This document shows positions 1-12,230 of a DNA stretch of 64,000 nucleotides, in pieces. The first letter of the stretch is position 1, and every line of letters begins with the position of its first letter. The DNA is from Platerodrilus igneus (Eukaryota > Arthropoda > Insecta > Coleoptera > Lycidae): positions 9,486,501-9,550,500 of the forward strand of contig JARFIW010000170.1 of assembly GCA_036346225.1 (NCBI GenBank), read 5' to 3'. A program made the position numbers and the translations under genes. The notes under the pieces are model-generated. The model was not told the DNA's origin. It was given only the letters and a program-made list of their open reading frames with translations, and made no database searches.

Positions 1-2694
1 ACTGCATCTTTTATTCATGTTCTACGGTCTGCACGCCCTTCCAGTTTGTCCAGTGGTAATATCTCACACTGACAAGATTTTTTGCATCAAAGACTTGTTC
101 ATAGCAGCAGCTATTAGGTTTAGAATTACCATTTAAACACACATATTTATATTATTGTAATAACAGTGAAAAGACTGCGACCAGTTTTCGCGGCCGAGGC
201 GAGAGTGGCTTTTGAAAGAATTCACAACACAACCGCAGCCGGTCTTTCCTTATTCGGTTAAACATCGACCATAAATAAAGAGTTGTACAGACTAGTTACT
301 TTTTTTATTTACGTTCAAGACCGAGCACCTCGGCTAAGATATTATGAAGCTGATATGTCAGACAGAACGATGTGTAATTAATTCCCTGAAATGAATGCAC
401 ACGTACTACTTTTTTCTGCATCACATATTTTCTTAAATACACTTAACATTTTTCTGCTCATCTTTGTACGCTTAATGGCATCTGTCTGGTAGCCACTTAT
501 GATAAGGATATTTAGGGTGCATAAACAGAAACGATTTAGACAACAAGACAGTAGGGAATGGTAATTTACGAACATCCACTTATGGAATTCGATACGACTT
601 TGGGAAGTCGAGAATGACTGGATAATCTCTAAAACCAAATTACCTACACACACACACTTGAAGAAACCGTAGTTTACAGAAATACGATAATATAAAATAC
701 CATACAGAATTGCCCTTCTCATCGTAAACGGGTGTAAGTAATATAACCTAAATCGACAGAAGCCTTTAAAATTCTTTTACTATTCGAATAATTAACCAGA
801 CCAACATTGAAAACTTTTAAATATACAGTTTACCTTAACACACAGAAGACAGACCTGTAGCAGTATACAGGATGGTTTCCATATAGTAGAGCATTACATA
901 AGAGGATAGAGCATTGTCGTTAGAAAAGATCTGAAAATTACCATACGGATCTCGTAATAGTAGTTTAAGATATCAACATGTCAACTAATTAACTTCAGTC
1001 GAATTGTATTAAAGAAAATAAATCAACCCAGAACTAATTGCCCGCTCTGCCTGCTAGCTTGTTACGTTCAGTGCTGTATGCAAAAAATTTTGTTCCTACT
1101 TAATTAAATCTTACATTTCTTATTTCTTTTTAGTATTATTTGAGAATTAATTAACAATTTCGACCCAGTTTTGCTTATCTTACACGGTAATATTGATATG
1201 TTACATTTAATATAATTTTATACGAAAAGTTAGACAACTCTCCTTACGCGTCGTTCATCGCTACGACCGTTTCTCCTGGAGAGGCGTTGACCAGATTTTT
1301 CAAGTGTTGACAATAGCTCCGTTTGTCAGAATAAAAACCGTAACTTGGTTGTACAAATTATCGCGGAAAAGCAGTTCGTTTGCGGAAAATTAGAAATTTC
1401 CGATCTCCTTTAATAAGGAAGAGTATAATTCGTGTAATATTTAGTGAAACAATGCAGTAAAATCATAAAAATCGTATGACTTGGTTCCGTTCTTCCTGCG
1501 ACACCCTTGACATACGATTGGTATTCTAAATTTATATAGCTCCCCTGGTTTGTTTACAATTCAGAATGATTATACTTTAAACTAGGCAAGTCTAATACTT
1601 AGAAGTAAGTGGACGCTTGACACCTTTTGGCTGGTGATAAATAAATGCGCGTGTTGATATTTTCCTATTCAGTCAAATGGATAATCCTATATATTCGAAT
1701 TAAAAGTATGACGGGCGGCATATATTCCCACAGATGTCGACTACAAAAAGTTGCTGTGACCCAACCGTGACCTATCAGAACCTTCAACATCACGTTGTTA
1801 TAAGCTTGAAGTGGGAACGTCATAATAAACTGTAAGAATTGATGGTTCTTATCTGGACCGTTTTTCTGACTTCTCTCGTGAAAAATTGGGTCTGAATTCC
1901 CTTTCCGCAAGTTTATACGGTTACTCGTCGCACAACTGCAGATGTTACAGCGTGAAATTGAACTTACTTCGCTCCAGTCGTTGAAAATGTTAACGGCGAA
2001 AGCCTGTTATTAGTTTAGTATTTACTAGAAATTAGTTCAGCATGGATTGTCCTATAAATTTTGTTTATATAAATTTAAAGTTACACCATTGTTTAGGTGC
2101 GACGGGTTTTTTCTGATAATATTTTTTTCAGATACAGGAATGAATGCATTTCACCCTGTATACAGTTCTTATTGATTTCTGTAACTATGTACGTAACTGT
2201 TTTTTGTTTTATTAATTTTCAAAGAAAAAAATGTTAACAACCAAGCGACTGAGAACAACTAATGTTTTTGCTAATTCTTATTTTGGGTTAAAAATTAAAT
2301 TGAAGTAGTTGAGTGTACTAATTGTTTGCGTATGTTTTGGTGTACTGTGTAAATCCTCCGGGACATTCTAGATAAATTTTGAGTTGGTTTTCCTTTTTAT
2401 AACATCTTGTTCTCTTAAGGTTTGTAAAAAAAACTTCTTTACTTGAGTTTTCATTTTCTTTCTGTGACCCACCCCACTCTACGACTTTCCAGCTAGCATG
2501 CCAGCTAGCATGCTCTTCTTTGGATTCCTCTTGGTTTTGTTGCGCTACTCGGTGCGAGCTTAATGTTCCTTTGCTTACTGTAATTTACTTTTCTCATGTC
2601 CGCACGGATTACCGTAACAAGCTCTCTGAATTAATAGATTCCTAACTTCTAGAATTAATGAAACCACTGGGATCATATTAATATAATGATACTA
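1..2694. other. No gene recognised; one GC-richer patch
   Basis: AT-rich DNA with no reading frame that I can assign to a family. The only departure from the background is a GC-richer patch at about 175-270, followed by an AATAAA-like signal near 282-290 and a T-rich run. That layout would suit the 3' part of an LTR or a processed transcript, but no partner copy was seen in the window. Short open frames on the minus strand at 378-722 and 1665-1910 have no recognisable domain and are probably chance. Confidence 0.4.
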
Positions 2695-2695
2695 A

Positions 2696-2965
2696 ATAGT
2701 TCTCTTACAAACATTCCTTCAAAAACAAAAATAATACATCCACAATAACTTTCTCTTGCAAACAATATCTTAAATACGAAATTGATGATTGGATAAAACT
2801 TACAATACATATCTTATATACTAAAAATGAAGAGTCTAGAACACCTCTTTCTCGCACGTATTCTAAACAAATCTTCAACGCGTGATTATCATTGATTAAC
2901 AATTCTATAATTAAATCATCTCTATAATTAATATTTACACCAGTTTCCTTTCGAAGTCATCTGAT
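2696..2965 (-). repeat. Family C repeat, copy 1, with a 65-residue reading frame
   Basis: On the minus strand this segment shares a long stretch with 4302-4465 on the plus strand: ATGACTTCGAAAG, then AATATTAATTATA, GATGATTTAATTATAGAATT, and TTCATTTTTAGTATATAAG further on. A frame open from about 2902 down to 2705 encodes a hydrophobic, non-repetitive peptide that includes IELLINDNHALKI. Copy 2 keeps the same frame for about 23 codons (IELLMNDKHLLKI) and then meets stops. A one-base difference just after ATGACTTCG puts the upstream start out of frame in this copy. I do not recognise the protein. It could be a gene fragment carried by a repeat or coincidental openness in a non-coding repeat. 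Confidence 0.5.
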
Positions 2966-4171
2966 TTAATATCATTCTCCTTAAAAACCGCATTAAAACT
3001 TGACTGAATTCAACAGGTTTTAACTTTATATTGTGTAGTGACAAAACCGTGCATAAATTTTCCAAAAACCCTTCAAATTAAATTAAATTAACCTCCACAC
3101 ATAAACCTTACTCTAAAACTAAAACTAATAAATGAGTTTTTAGAAATCACTGAAGATGTCTAAACAAATTATTTAAATTTTACCGTTACCAATATTTTTG
3201 TTGTTGGCTTTTTTAAAACATAATAATCATTCAATGCTTCGTCTGCTTTTAAATCGTTTTAAAATACCAATTTTTAGGCAAATTGGCCTTTTAATCAATA
3301 ACAAACCATTCAAATCATATATCCTTATTCCAGTTAAGAAAACTTTATCTTGCGGTTGTTTTAATTATGTTGCATCGTCTATTTTGCATTTTAATATATT
3401 TAAATAATTATCGCTACTAAACATTATACATTTCGTGTTGGCAATTGGTTGCGTGCCCTATTATAGGTACGTCAAATAATCTACTCATGTTGAAGTTTCA
3501 ATCAACATTCTCACGTCGGCAATTCGGATAACACTGATTTAATGGCGGTCCGGTATTGGATTTTATAAGCCAAATCTCTCTAACGTAATACATTTTTGGG
3601 CGTTTCCCGGAAGTTCGAGATCTTTCGCCGTTGATTTACTAGTAAGTTATCAACGTTCGAGTCTGTTCCAGAACTGGGTCATTAACCACACTTTTTTATG
3701 TCTAAACTCCTCAAATTAATGGTTTAATCTTAATTTAATACGCTTCTCAATTAAAATACTAACGTAAATTCTGTTACTCATGCGACTGCACATACAACTG
3801 ACATTTCTTAAAGAGTATCTTATACACGCGCTTTCCCGTTACTACATATATTTGAGTATTTAAATGTATTTGAACGTAAATTTCTCTAAATACAATCCTT
3901 TTCTTATAAAATATGAGTGAAGCACTTTTAATAAACACTTGTTTATGCGACGAACGTAATAAATATCTTTATTCTTTATCTAAAACACGATCCTTTTGTT
4001 ATTAAACTTCACTAATAATCGCGGTTTTATACGTCAAACATAATTGAAACATTTTATACCAGGCATTTTACAAATACGTTTTCTGTATACCTAAATATGT
4101 AACAAATTGATTCTTTAATTTTCTCAAATATATGATGTAATATGACCTTTCTATGACGTTTAATCACATCA

Positions 4172-4173
<2 letters not shown>
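2966..4173. other. No gene recognised
   Basis: AT-rich sequence between the two family C copies. A 69-codon open frame at 3198-3407 on the plus strand has no recognisable domain. Nothing else is supported. Confidence 0.4.
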
Positions 4174-4213
<40 letters not shown>

Positions 4214-4260
4214 CTGTGAACTGTCCTGGGTCGTACGCCTAATAGAAGATGCTATGATGG

Positions 4261-4301
<41 letters not shown>
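4174..4301. repeat. Two (TA)n microsatellites flanking a 55-bp spacer
   Basis: Near-pure TA dinucleotides run at about 4174-4211 and 4267-4301, separated by a unique spacer. The second tract ends exactly at the ATGACTTCG start of family C copy 2. Confidence 0.9.
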
Positions 4302-4303
<2 letters not shown>

Positions 4304-4465
4304 CTTCGAAAGAAGTTGGTGCAAATATTAATTATAAAGATGATTTAATTATAGAATTGTTAATGAATGATAAGCATCTGTTAAAGATTTAGATTTAGAA
4401 TAAGTGTGAGAAGATGTTCTGGACTCTTCATTTTTAGTATATAAGATATGTGTTGTGAGGAAGTT
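4302..4465 (+). repeat. Family C repeat, copy 2
   Basis: Inverted relative to copy 1 at 2696-2965 and similar to it over roughly 160 bases, with identical blocks such as TTCATTTTTAGTATATAAG. The reading frame from ATG at about 4301 stays open through IELLMNDKHLLKI and then hits a TAG. This copy is therefore more decayed, or the frame is not real. The left edge is the (TA)n tract. Confidence 0.5.
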
Positions 4466-5364
4466 ATTTTCAATTCAATTTAAGTACGTAAATACTACCA
4501 ATTCATAAACATTTCTTTAAAGTTTTTAATTTTTAAGAAATCGTATTTTTATATAAACATTACTCTACATTGCTTTCTAAACATCAATTAAAGTATGTGA
4601 TTCACAACTTTATAGGATAAAATGACCTGCTGATCATAAAAAATAAAGTTAGTTCCTTGCAAATCACTTTCTGTGGTATGTCGCATCTTTAATTTACACG
4701 TACACATACAGACAGTTTTAAAAACATCCGTTTAAACTTCGTCGTTACTTTTTAAGAAATAATTTATTATGTGTAAATATCAATCTACGTTCCTGTCTTA
4801 AGCATCAGTTAAAATATTAACTAATATAACAACTATGTGTGTAATTACTAATATTTGTAATTAATAGTTAGCTTATACTTCGGTTTTGAGCGTCGCTTCC
4901 TATCTATATCTGACATAAGTTACAAACCCCGACACTGTCAGATATGATTGACAGAAACACCATACGTAAATAAAAGTTAGGTTGATGTATGATTACGTAC
5001 ATGATTTAGATTTGTATATTTTTCGGACTGTAATCACCTCTCCAAGTGGCGAAATTGGTTAGCTCATCGGCTTTGCATGACAGTCTAAGTTATTCCATTT
5101 TACCAACTATTTTAACACTTAATATAGCAATAATCACGATTTCATAACCGAAATACAGACTGAACTGATTGATTTTTCGAGATGTGTCTTTATATTGTTA
5201 ATTCAATTATTCCAGATTGTTCCGAATACAAAGGAGAAGAATCGAGATTTAAATAAATAACCTTCTAGGACGTTCCGTTTTGTAAGCCTAATAACGTCTT
5301 TAAGCAAACCCTTGTAGCCGTCGATCAATTTATTAATCCATTGAGTCTACATTTATTAATCAAA
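4466..5364. other. No gene; possible tRNA-like 5' half near 5045-5086
   Basis: AT-rich and mostly featureless. At about 5045-5086 the sequence GGCGAAATTGGTTAGCTC resembles an A box plus D arm, and CTTTGCATG further on resembles an anticodon loop. No B box (GGTTCGAATCC-like) or acceptor return follows, so this is at most a truncated tRNA or SINE head. Confidence 0.35.
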
Positions 5365-5563
5365 TTTTCCATCCGAAGGTACTGCATTGGCCAGAAAGCG
5401 AGCTTTACACGGAACCTATATTTTACCTCTCGTCCGAACGGGGCGGATTTTTGTGAAAAATGCTCGCCTAACATTTTTCAAGCGGACCGTGTCGGGATTC
5501 GAATCCGGGACCTTGGGCATAGTAGAGTCACACGCATACCAATTATGTCACGGAACTGCCTAA
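5365..5563 (-). mobile_element. tRNA-derived SINE, internally shortened copy
   Basis: Read on the minus strand, the right end carries a tRNA-like head with a B box (GGATTCGAATCCCGACAC) and a degenerate A box. It is followed by the family body: GCATTTTTCACAAAAAT, then the Y-TTCGGACGAGAGGT region, and the tail ACCTTCGGATGG. About 80 bases of the body (the TTAAAGATCC region seen in the copies at 62-64 kb) are missing. The element is non-coding. The open frame on its complementary strand is a by-product shared by all copies. Confidence 0.8.
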
Positions 5564-7313
5564 TCCACTGACAGTGGAATGCGTACCTTACGAGTGTAGA
5601 CTCTTTGACGCCTTGTTACAGTATAATACTGGATATAAATAATATAAAATAAAAGTGATCTTAACAATAAAGTAAAATTTTAGAGAAGAATTAAGAGTAT
5701 TTGGAATTTTCGGAACGTTAAGTACACCGAAATTTAATATTAGAGAATATTTTTGGTGCTATTTTGGTATAGTATTGGAGACCATATTTAGTACGTGCTC
5801 TGGGCGAACAATTTGTAGCTGTACAAGTTTGGATGATCGCAGAAATACATAACAGGATAAGGAGATCAAAGTCTGGAGTAAGTAGTTATCTCCAGGTATC
5901 TTTCTAGCACAAAAATCAAATAACCTTATACTGGGCAAAGTTTGAAATCTTTATTTATCTTTTCCCTTCTAAGTAATATTATCGCGAAACTGCTAGTGCA
6001 AGTAAATCTCACAACGTTTCACATTGAATTACATTGCCAATCAGTTAATTAATCAGCAGCAGTTTCAATTACCGCAGTTTCAAATAAAGCTTCTCCTACT
6101 TTTTTTAACTTCACCTAATAAATTATGGGAAATGTTCTCCACAATAATTAAACACATTCTTATTAAAATAAATATAACTTTCCTTGCGGATGCAAGAGAA
6201 GGCGTAAATTTTGTACATAAATCGTAAACATTATCGACATTGTAGCATTCTACAATAACACGACTTGCTTTGCTCTGCTTCTCAGCTTGAGCTTTTATTG
6301 TTAGAAATACATCATTGCCCATTAATACAACACAGTCTGTCTTCCTTAAGTTATTCCATGAAACCGTTTGAACGACATGCTATCTTAATAGATTTTAGTA
6401 ACAATTTCTATACACATCTTCTTAATGTAATCACGTTTAATAATAATGTATGATGAGTAAGTATTACACTAACTAATGAACCATATTAAATAATAAGCAA
6501 TAAAAGAATAATTAACAATGAACCAAGAATCCATGTTCAGGCTTCTTTCTATTACTTCTGACACTATATACGTACAACTAGCTTGTACTATATGTCTTTT
6601 ATTTCTTTTCTCTTTACACAAAAATTTACTACTCTAGTACTCTGTGCAAGAGGAACTGGCGCAATGCAACCACGTCAAGAACATGACAGTGGACCTGGCC
6701 AACATCGACGAATTTTGGATGCCGAAGCTCACACACTTTCACCATTCTTAACAAAAATATTTATGGACAATCTATAAAAATACTTTATCAGCAAACAAAG
6801 TTTTTAAAAATAAAATATATTTTGGGGTAGGTTTGTTGAAAACATTTCGGTTGATACCTAGTTCTATTAATTCCTTGAATCCTTTTCATAACTGGCTGAA
6901 CACTTTACATTCCAATAGAAAATTTACTTTAGAATAAGAACTAACTAATACTCTCCCTTTTCTTGATTTGTTACTCCACAATCCTCCTTCCAATATTTCA
7001 TTCAACGTATATAGAAAACACAACCACTGATTACAATTCCAACCACTCTTGGTCTTATGAACTTGCAAGTTTTCCATTCTTGATGAGAAGGTTACTTACT
7101 ACGCCCATGACTAAGGAAAATTATAATAACGAACTAAATATTGTTAAACAAATTGCATAAAAATGGGTCATCCAAACAACGTTGTTCCTAGTTTACTTAA
7201 AAAAATAAAAAATCACCTATATAATCCTACCATTCTTACTTCCTTCAACCTCATCAAAAAAACCTATAACCTTCCTTTTTTTTCAATTTCTATTCAATTA
7301 AAAAAATATTTTC
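5564..7313. other. No gene recognised
   Basis: AT-rich. Short open frames at 6080-6322 (minus), 6583-6777 (plus) and 6886-7160 (both strands) have no recognisable motifs. Sequence at 7160-7313 directly precedes the Jockey remnant and may be its decayed upstream part, but no motif proves it. Confidence 0.35.
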
Positions 7314-8622
7314 ATAGTAGAAGAAGTCACGGACCTTGACCTTATCAAGGCATTTAAGTTCAGAAAAGCTCCTGGACCGAACGGACTTTCCAACTGGGCA
7401 CTGAAAACGCTATCGAAAAACGTCATCACGGTGTTAACCGAAATCATCAATGCCATGCCGAGGCACGGCCACTTTCCAACACCGTGGACGACGGCGGACA
7501 CAATAATGCTCCGGAAAGCAAGCAAATCTGCGACATTCTCACAAAACTACCCATCAATTAACTTTCGGTGGTTGAGAAAATAGCGGAAGCCGCTTTCCTA
7601 AGGAGACTGAAGGTAGCGATAAAAGAGCACCGCGTGACTCAAAACGAACAGTTCGGGGTCCTTAAGGGCATTCCACCGATTACCAGATACTGCGAGTGGT
7701 GGAGCATATCGGGGAAGGCTTCAACTGGAAACAGTCGACAGGCTTAATGTTCTTATGCGTGCCGAGGGATTTCGTAAGGTACGGCATTCTGGTCTAATCT
7801 GAAGTTACTTGAGAGGGGGATACTACGCACTCTGGTCAAACTGCCAAAATCCTATCTTCACGATATATGACTCCATATCAGGCTGGGCGGAGTGCGGTCG
7901 ACGAAACGGAAATCAGAGCTGGGATTCCCCAAGGCTCTTTCCTGTTGCCAGCACCATTCGGAATCTTCGTGAGCGACCTACCAAAAACAGCCGACAACAG
8001 GATGGCACTATACGTCGACGACACGGTCGTACTAGTCAGGTCCCGCGCCTTACACCTCATCACGCAAAGACTACAAACGGCGATGGATGCTCTCGAGGAA
8101 TAGCTAAGAGCCTGGCAAGTCAAAATCAATCCAAAAAAGAGCACGACAGTTTCTTATCGAAGTGACGTCACCGACCTGGAGACGACGTCAGAGTGTTTGA
8201 CGAATCGATACCTTGGCGTCCAGACATCGAATATCTAGGAGTAAGTCTTGATTCGAAGCCTTGTAAAGTTCACATCGAGTATGCGTAAAACAAGGCCAAG
8301 CAAGTTATTGCACTAATATACCCCTCTTAACCAATTGCCGAAGTAAGCTTAATGTTTCAAACAAGTTGAGGCTCTACACAGCGATAGCCAGATCGATGTT
8401 TGGGTTAGCGGTATGGAGCAACGCAGAGGAAACGCACATGCGTAAGCTCCAAATGATCCAGAACAATGCACTAAAGAGAATCTTCGGAGCTGTATGCCAC
8501 CCGTCAGGAAATGGCTCCGATCAAACGCAGAGGGGTTCTACGGATCTCTAGAAGATCACGAAAACCAGCTCACACAAGCCCTGCGCGTATATAAAGATAT
8601 ATTGTGGCAGCGAGATAGATAA
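7314..8622 (+). pseudogene. Jockey-type non-LTR retrotransposon reverse transcriptase, broken
   Basis: Fragments of one reverse transcriptase lie in order across several frames. A palm-proximal block carries KAPGPNGLSN (about 7365-7395), followed by a finger region ending near NYPSI. A block resembling LRRLKVAIKEH and EQFG follows (7590-7660). Next comes EIRAGIPQGS (about 7910-7940), the catalytic YVDDT box (8011-8025) and NPKKSTT (8128-8148). After these are IEYLGVSLDS (8227-8256), a thumb and connection segment with LYTAIARSMFGLAVWSNA, and a C-terminus with FYGSLEDHENQL that stops at 8620-8622. The enzyme would copy element RNA at a nicked target. Several frameshifts and stops break it, and the endonuclease and ORF1 are absent upstream. 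The order and the C-terminal SLEDH segment fit Jockey-clade elements. The family call is from motif memory, not a search. Confidence 0.85.
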
Positions 8623-10478
8623 CCCAAAACAATCCTGCAGCATTAATCTTTGCTTTTCTTTCCGCAAAACCAGACATTCGAAAAGAATAAGTTGCGGGTA
8701 AAACCATGTTTCTTCTAATCACGGCGGCGGTGAAGGACCTTGTGTCCTAATATGCTAGTCATGGTAATACTATAAACGTCTAGCAATAAGGGATCTCGAC
8801 ACCAAAGTGGAATTTTAGTGTGTATGTCCTTGTTATGACAAGGAAGAGCCCCACACAGGGGATATAAAATCTTTTACCGCTATAAAAAAAGAAATGTGTG
8901 GAGTGCTTTCAAACGGTGTTCGGAGAGGTAAATGATATGTAGCGTGGCCTAATATTTTTCTTTGATGATTAGGAGTGAGTCTACTATCGGGCTGTTGATA
9001 ACAGATAGGGCATCGCGGCTTACTAGCAGCCATCCTGGTTCTACACTTTCTTTTTTGGGAAGTAAATGGAGGTTTGCATTCTTTACGTAAGAATATGAGA
9101 GTTGTTTCTCAATGTGTGCGAGTGATCGGACGGAGTTCCCTGCCTCAAGGGCGCATTTTCTTTGTGTATTTTGGGTAGTCCCATAAATCTGAAGCACCTT
9201 GTCGACTTCTCTCTTGGTTGTAGTTGGACTTCCTGGTCAATGAAATCCTCGTTTTGGTTATTTGCCCAAGCAAAGGTATGAATAGGTATTAATTGGCATT
9301 CAATGTATACTTTTTAGACTTATCCTAGCGTATACTTAAAATCTTTTCATTCATAAATACCTCATTCATTAAAAATGATAGCTCCCTCATTCCTAGTTGA
9401 AAAAAAAACTATTCACCCCTACTCTAAAATAAGTCCATTTCTTTTAAATTTTCATTTTTATTTTGCTTTTATTCCTATTATTACATAACCCACTAGATTC
9501 CTTTGTCGTAGTTGATATATCTTTCGTTTTGCACAGCTCCGCGAATCTATGGGACTTGTACTAGCTGATGTCGGGTTGTGCTTTGCTCTTTGGGGCCATA
9601 TAGCGAGCACAAACTATGCCGTTGTAGCAAAAAGTCCATTTCCATAGTTGCGACTACAAAAAATTTCTATTCGATGTAATTTCTTTAACAAATATTTCAA
9701 CCATTTGTTACAAATTTCGTTATCAATCGTTTCTACATTATAGGGATGTTAACATATTTTTTTCAATTTTTTCCTGAACGCAGTGAAGGGCTGTTGCGTT
9801 TGTCGTTTCAACGTTATTCCTTATTGTTTTTAGTGTATTGAACAATTTTCTACTCCTATCTTCGATTAATTGTCTATGAAACAATTATTTCTGTGTCTGT
9901 AGTAGTTACCAAGCTCATCGTGTAACCCTTTATCTGATTTCCTTATCGCAACGGATGCGCTCACCGTAGGAAGTTAATCTGTCAAGGTGTCACTTGGAGC
10001 CTACTTATTTTTAATTATCAACGTGTTGGTATAGGCTTTATCTTGCCACTACCGTGCAGGTGATCCTTCAGACGGATCTGTTTTAATAAGAGCATTCTCT
10101 ACTTTCTACCATTTCTCTAGGATGCTTATCCTAAAATTCTACTTTCTCATTTCTTTCTATTTCCATTTCAATCTTATTTTTTCCTTCGTTGCATCTGTCT
10201 TAGTCCCTAGACAACCCATCCATCACTTAAAAGTGGTGCTTCTCCACTCCGGTTTGCCAACGAAGTAGTACTTCGTAATCCACAATCTTTTTCTATCGCT
10301 TTTGCTCAATGCGAACCCTTCCTCTTCTCTCTTGTACTTGGTTGCTATGAAGCTTCAAATACCCCCCCCCCCTCCTTTATCTATTATATTTTTCTATTTT
10401 TTCTTTCACTTTCTAAGTCACTGTATAGTTAGAGGGTTGCTGTCTCACGACATTGAGCCGCTGATGTGGGGAACTATA
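8623..10478. other. No gene recognised
   Basis: The first few hundred bases could be the 3' untranslated end of the Jockey element, but no poly-A tail or target duplication was seen. Open frames at 8833-9197 on the minus strand carry no recognisable domain. A C-rich run of about 12 bases lies at about 10364-10375. Confidence 0.35.
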
Positions 10479-10762
10479 CATTTGATTCTTCGATGCTCCA
10501 TCCGAAGGTACTACATTGGCCAGGAAGCGAGTTTTTTACCTAGAAATTTTGAATTTTGCCAAACCCTTACTATTCCAAGCAAGGTAGGAATCTTTAACGT
10601 ACGTGATAACACACACACGGGGCCTACATTTTACCTCTTATCCGAACGAAGAGTATTTTTGTGAAAAATATTCGCCTAACATTTTTCATACGGTTTGTAT
10701 CGGGAATTGAACCCGGGAGCATTGGGCTTAGAAGTCGCGTGAAACCAACTTGGAGCCGCCCG
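10479..10762 (-). mobile_element. tRNA-derived SINE, near full length
   Basis: Minus-strand copy of the same family as at 62-64 kb. From right to left it has a head (GGCGGCTCC), a B-box region (CGGGTTCAATTCCCG), GCGAATATTTTTCACAAAAAT, TTCGGATAAGAGGT, CACGTACGTTAAAGATTCC, CCTTGCTTGGAATAG and the tail TACCTTCGGATGGAGCATCG. Its middle contains the TTAAAGATT block that the 5.4-kb copy lacks. A TTT-rich tail and a weak poly-pyrimidine flank are present, but target duplications are unclear. Confidence 0.85.
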
Positions 10763-11082
10763 GGTGTAGGTGACCTCCGTCTGGCTTTGTATCGCTATTG
10801 CTTTCCGCTGGGTTTAGGTAAAGTCGTCGACAGTGAATTTATCATCTCTTAATCGACCCAAGGGTGTAGAAACTATATCTCCATTTCTACCCAGTCCCTC
10901 ATGATGTTCGCATGAACGAGTACCGCTTCACTGAACTTCTTTTAGAAAGCACGCAAAGTTGCCTTTTCAGGGTCCTACGGGACCACTCTACTTCATTGGG
11001 AGTCTCTATCTGTTTTCTATATTTGTAGGTGGGGCAGTGTGCTTTACTAAGTGTAGACCCCCGCACCAAAATAATTGTTACG
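10763..11082. other. No gene recognised
   Basis: Unassigned sequence between the SINE and the minisatellite, somewhat GC-richer than average. Confidence 0.4.
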
Positions 11083-11525
11083 TTATCTTTTTCTTTGAAA
11101 TCTTTTCTTAAAATCCTATCATATCTTACTATTAGGTTAAACCAATAATATTTTGTTTATCTTTGTCTTTGAAAATGTCTTGGAGATCTTATTTAATTAA
11201 CATGTGGAACCATTGATGGTTAGTTAGTTTTTTCTTTTCCTGAGAATATCTCGAAGATATTTATCTTACCTGATTAATATTTCTAACCACAAATGGTTTG
11301 TTACTTATCTTTCTCGTCGAAATTGTCTTCTGATTATATCATATCTAAACAATACCCTAAACCATAAATAGTTACGTATTTATCTTTCTCTTTGGAATTA
11401 TATATGAGATACTACCTTATCATACCATTGCTGCAAAGCAAACAAATTATCTATATCTTTCTCGTTGAAAAATATCTTTGAGAATTTATCTTAGATATTT
11501 GATGTTTCCAACCTTTGGTGTTTAT
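11083..11525. repeat. Degenerate 74-bp minisatellite, six units
   Basis: Units start at about 11083, 11156, 11229, 11304, 11378 and 11451, each opening with a form of TTATCTTTCTCTTTGAAA. Most continue with a GA-TATTTATCTTA-like middle and an ACCATAAATGGTT-like palindromic end. Spacing is 73-75 bp with strong divergence between units, so this is an old array. No function is evident. Confidence 0.75.
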
Positions 11526-12230
11526 GACTAACGGTAGGGTTTATTGCAAAAGAAAACAGGTTAACCAGTCTTTTAGTTTTGTACTTGGTGGAATGATTTA
11601 AGAAATTATGTATCGTTAATGAAGTATGTATCGTTAATGAAGTAGTACTGGCTAATTTGTTAACTTAACGCTTTTGCAACTGCAACGTATTTTGTCCATA
11701 TCTTGTTACAAGCCAGTATGTAATTTGTTTAACTTAAGAGAAAACCTTAAGGGTATTATGAAAATGTATATGCATTAATATGCAACGACAAAAATAATTT
11801 TTGTACTTAGTCTTATAGTAAATTTAAGTGTTAGTTTTGAGTCTCACACTCTCCGACTAATTTTGTGTGGTCGGTGTGGCGGCAAACAAGGCTCTTGCGC
11901 AATCAGATGATGTAACCTGAAGACCGGGTGACTACTTAATTTCATTTCCTGGTATCGCAAGGATTACTATGGTTTAAAAACCAAGGGGTACGTACAGATA
12001 TTAATTAATATAAATTTCCGTGCCTGTAGGCTCTCATACAAAAACTTCTTCCTTTTTGAAGTTTTGACGCCATTGGCTCCGCAAAGTATTTTAATACTAG
12101 GTTAAAGGATTTTTTTAATCCGAAAGGGAAAGCTTTATTTCTCATCGTTATTTTAGTAGTATAATTTAGGCGATTACGCATAAAATTCCGTTTTTGAGCT
12201 CTCGTGCATCACAGGTTAAGAACCTAGTTA
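11526..12230. other. No gene; short tandem duplication at 11607-11642
   Basis: Contains an 18-bp exact tandem duplication (TATGTATCGTTAATGAAG twice) at about 11607-11642. The rest is unassigned AT-rich DNA. Confidence 0.45.

Noticed and set aside
378..722. 114-codon minus-strand frame as a host gene
   Set aside because: No recognisable domain, AT-driven composition, no supporting splice or promoter context, and no similar copy.
7867..8165. Overlapping frames at 7809-8165 (+) and 7878-8144 (-)
   Set aside because: Shadows of the Jockey reverse transcriptase frame that carries IPQGS and YVDDT.
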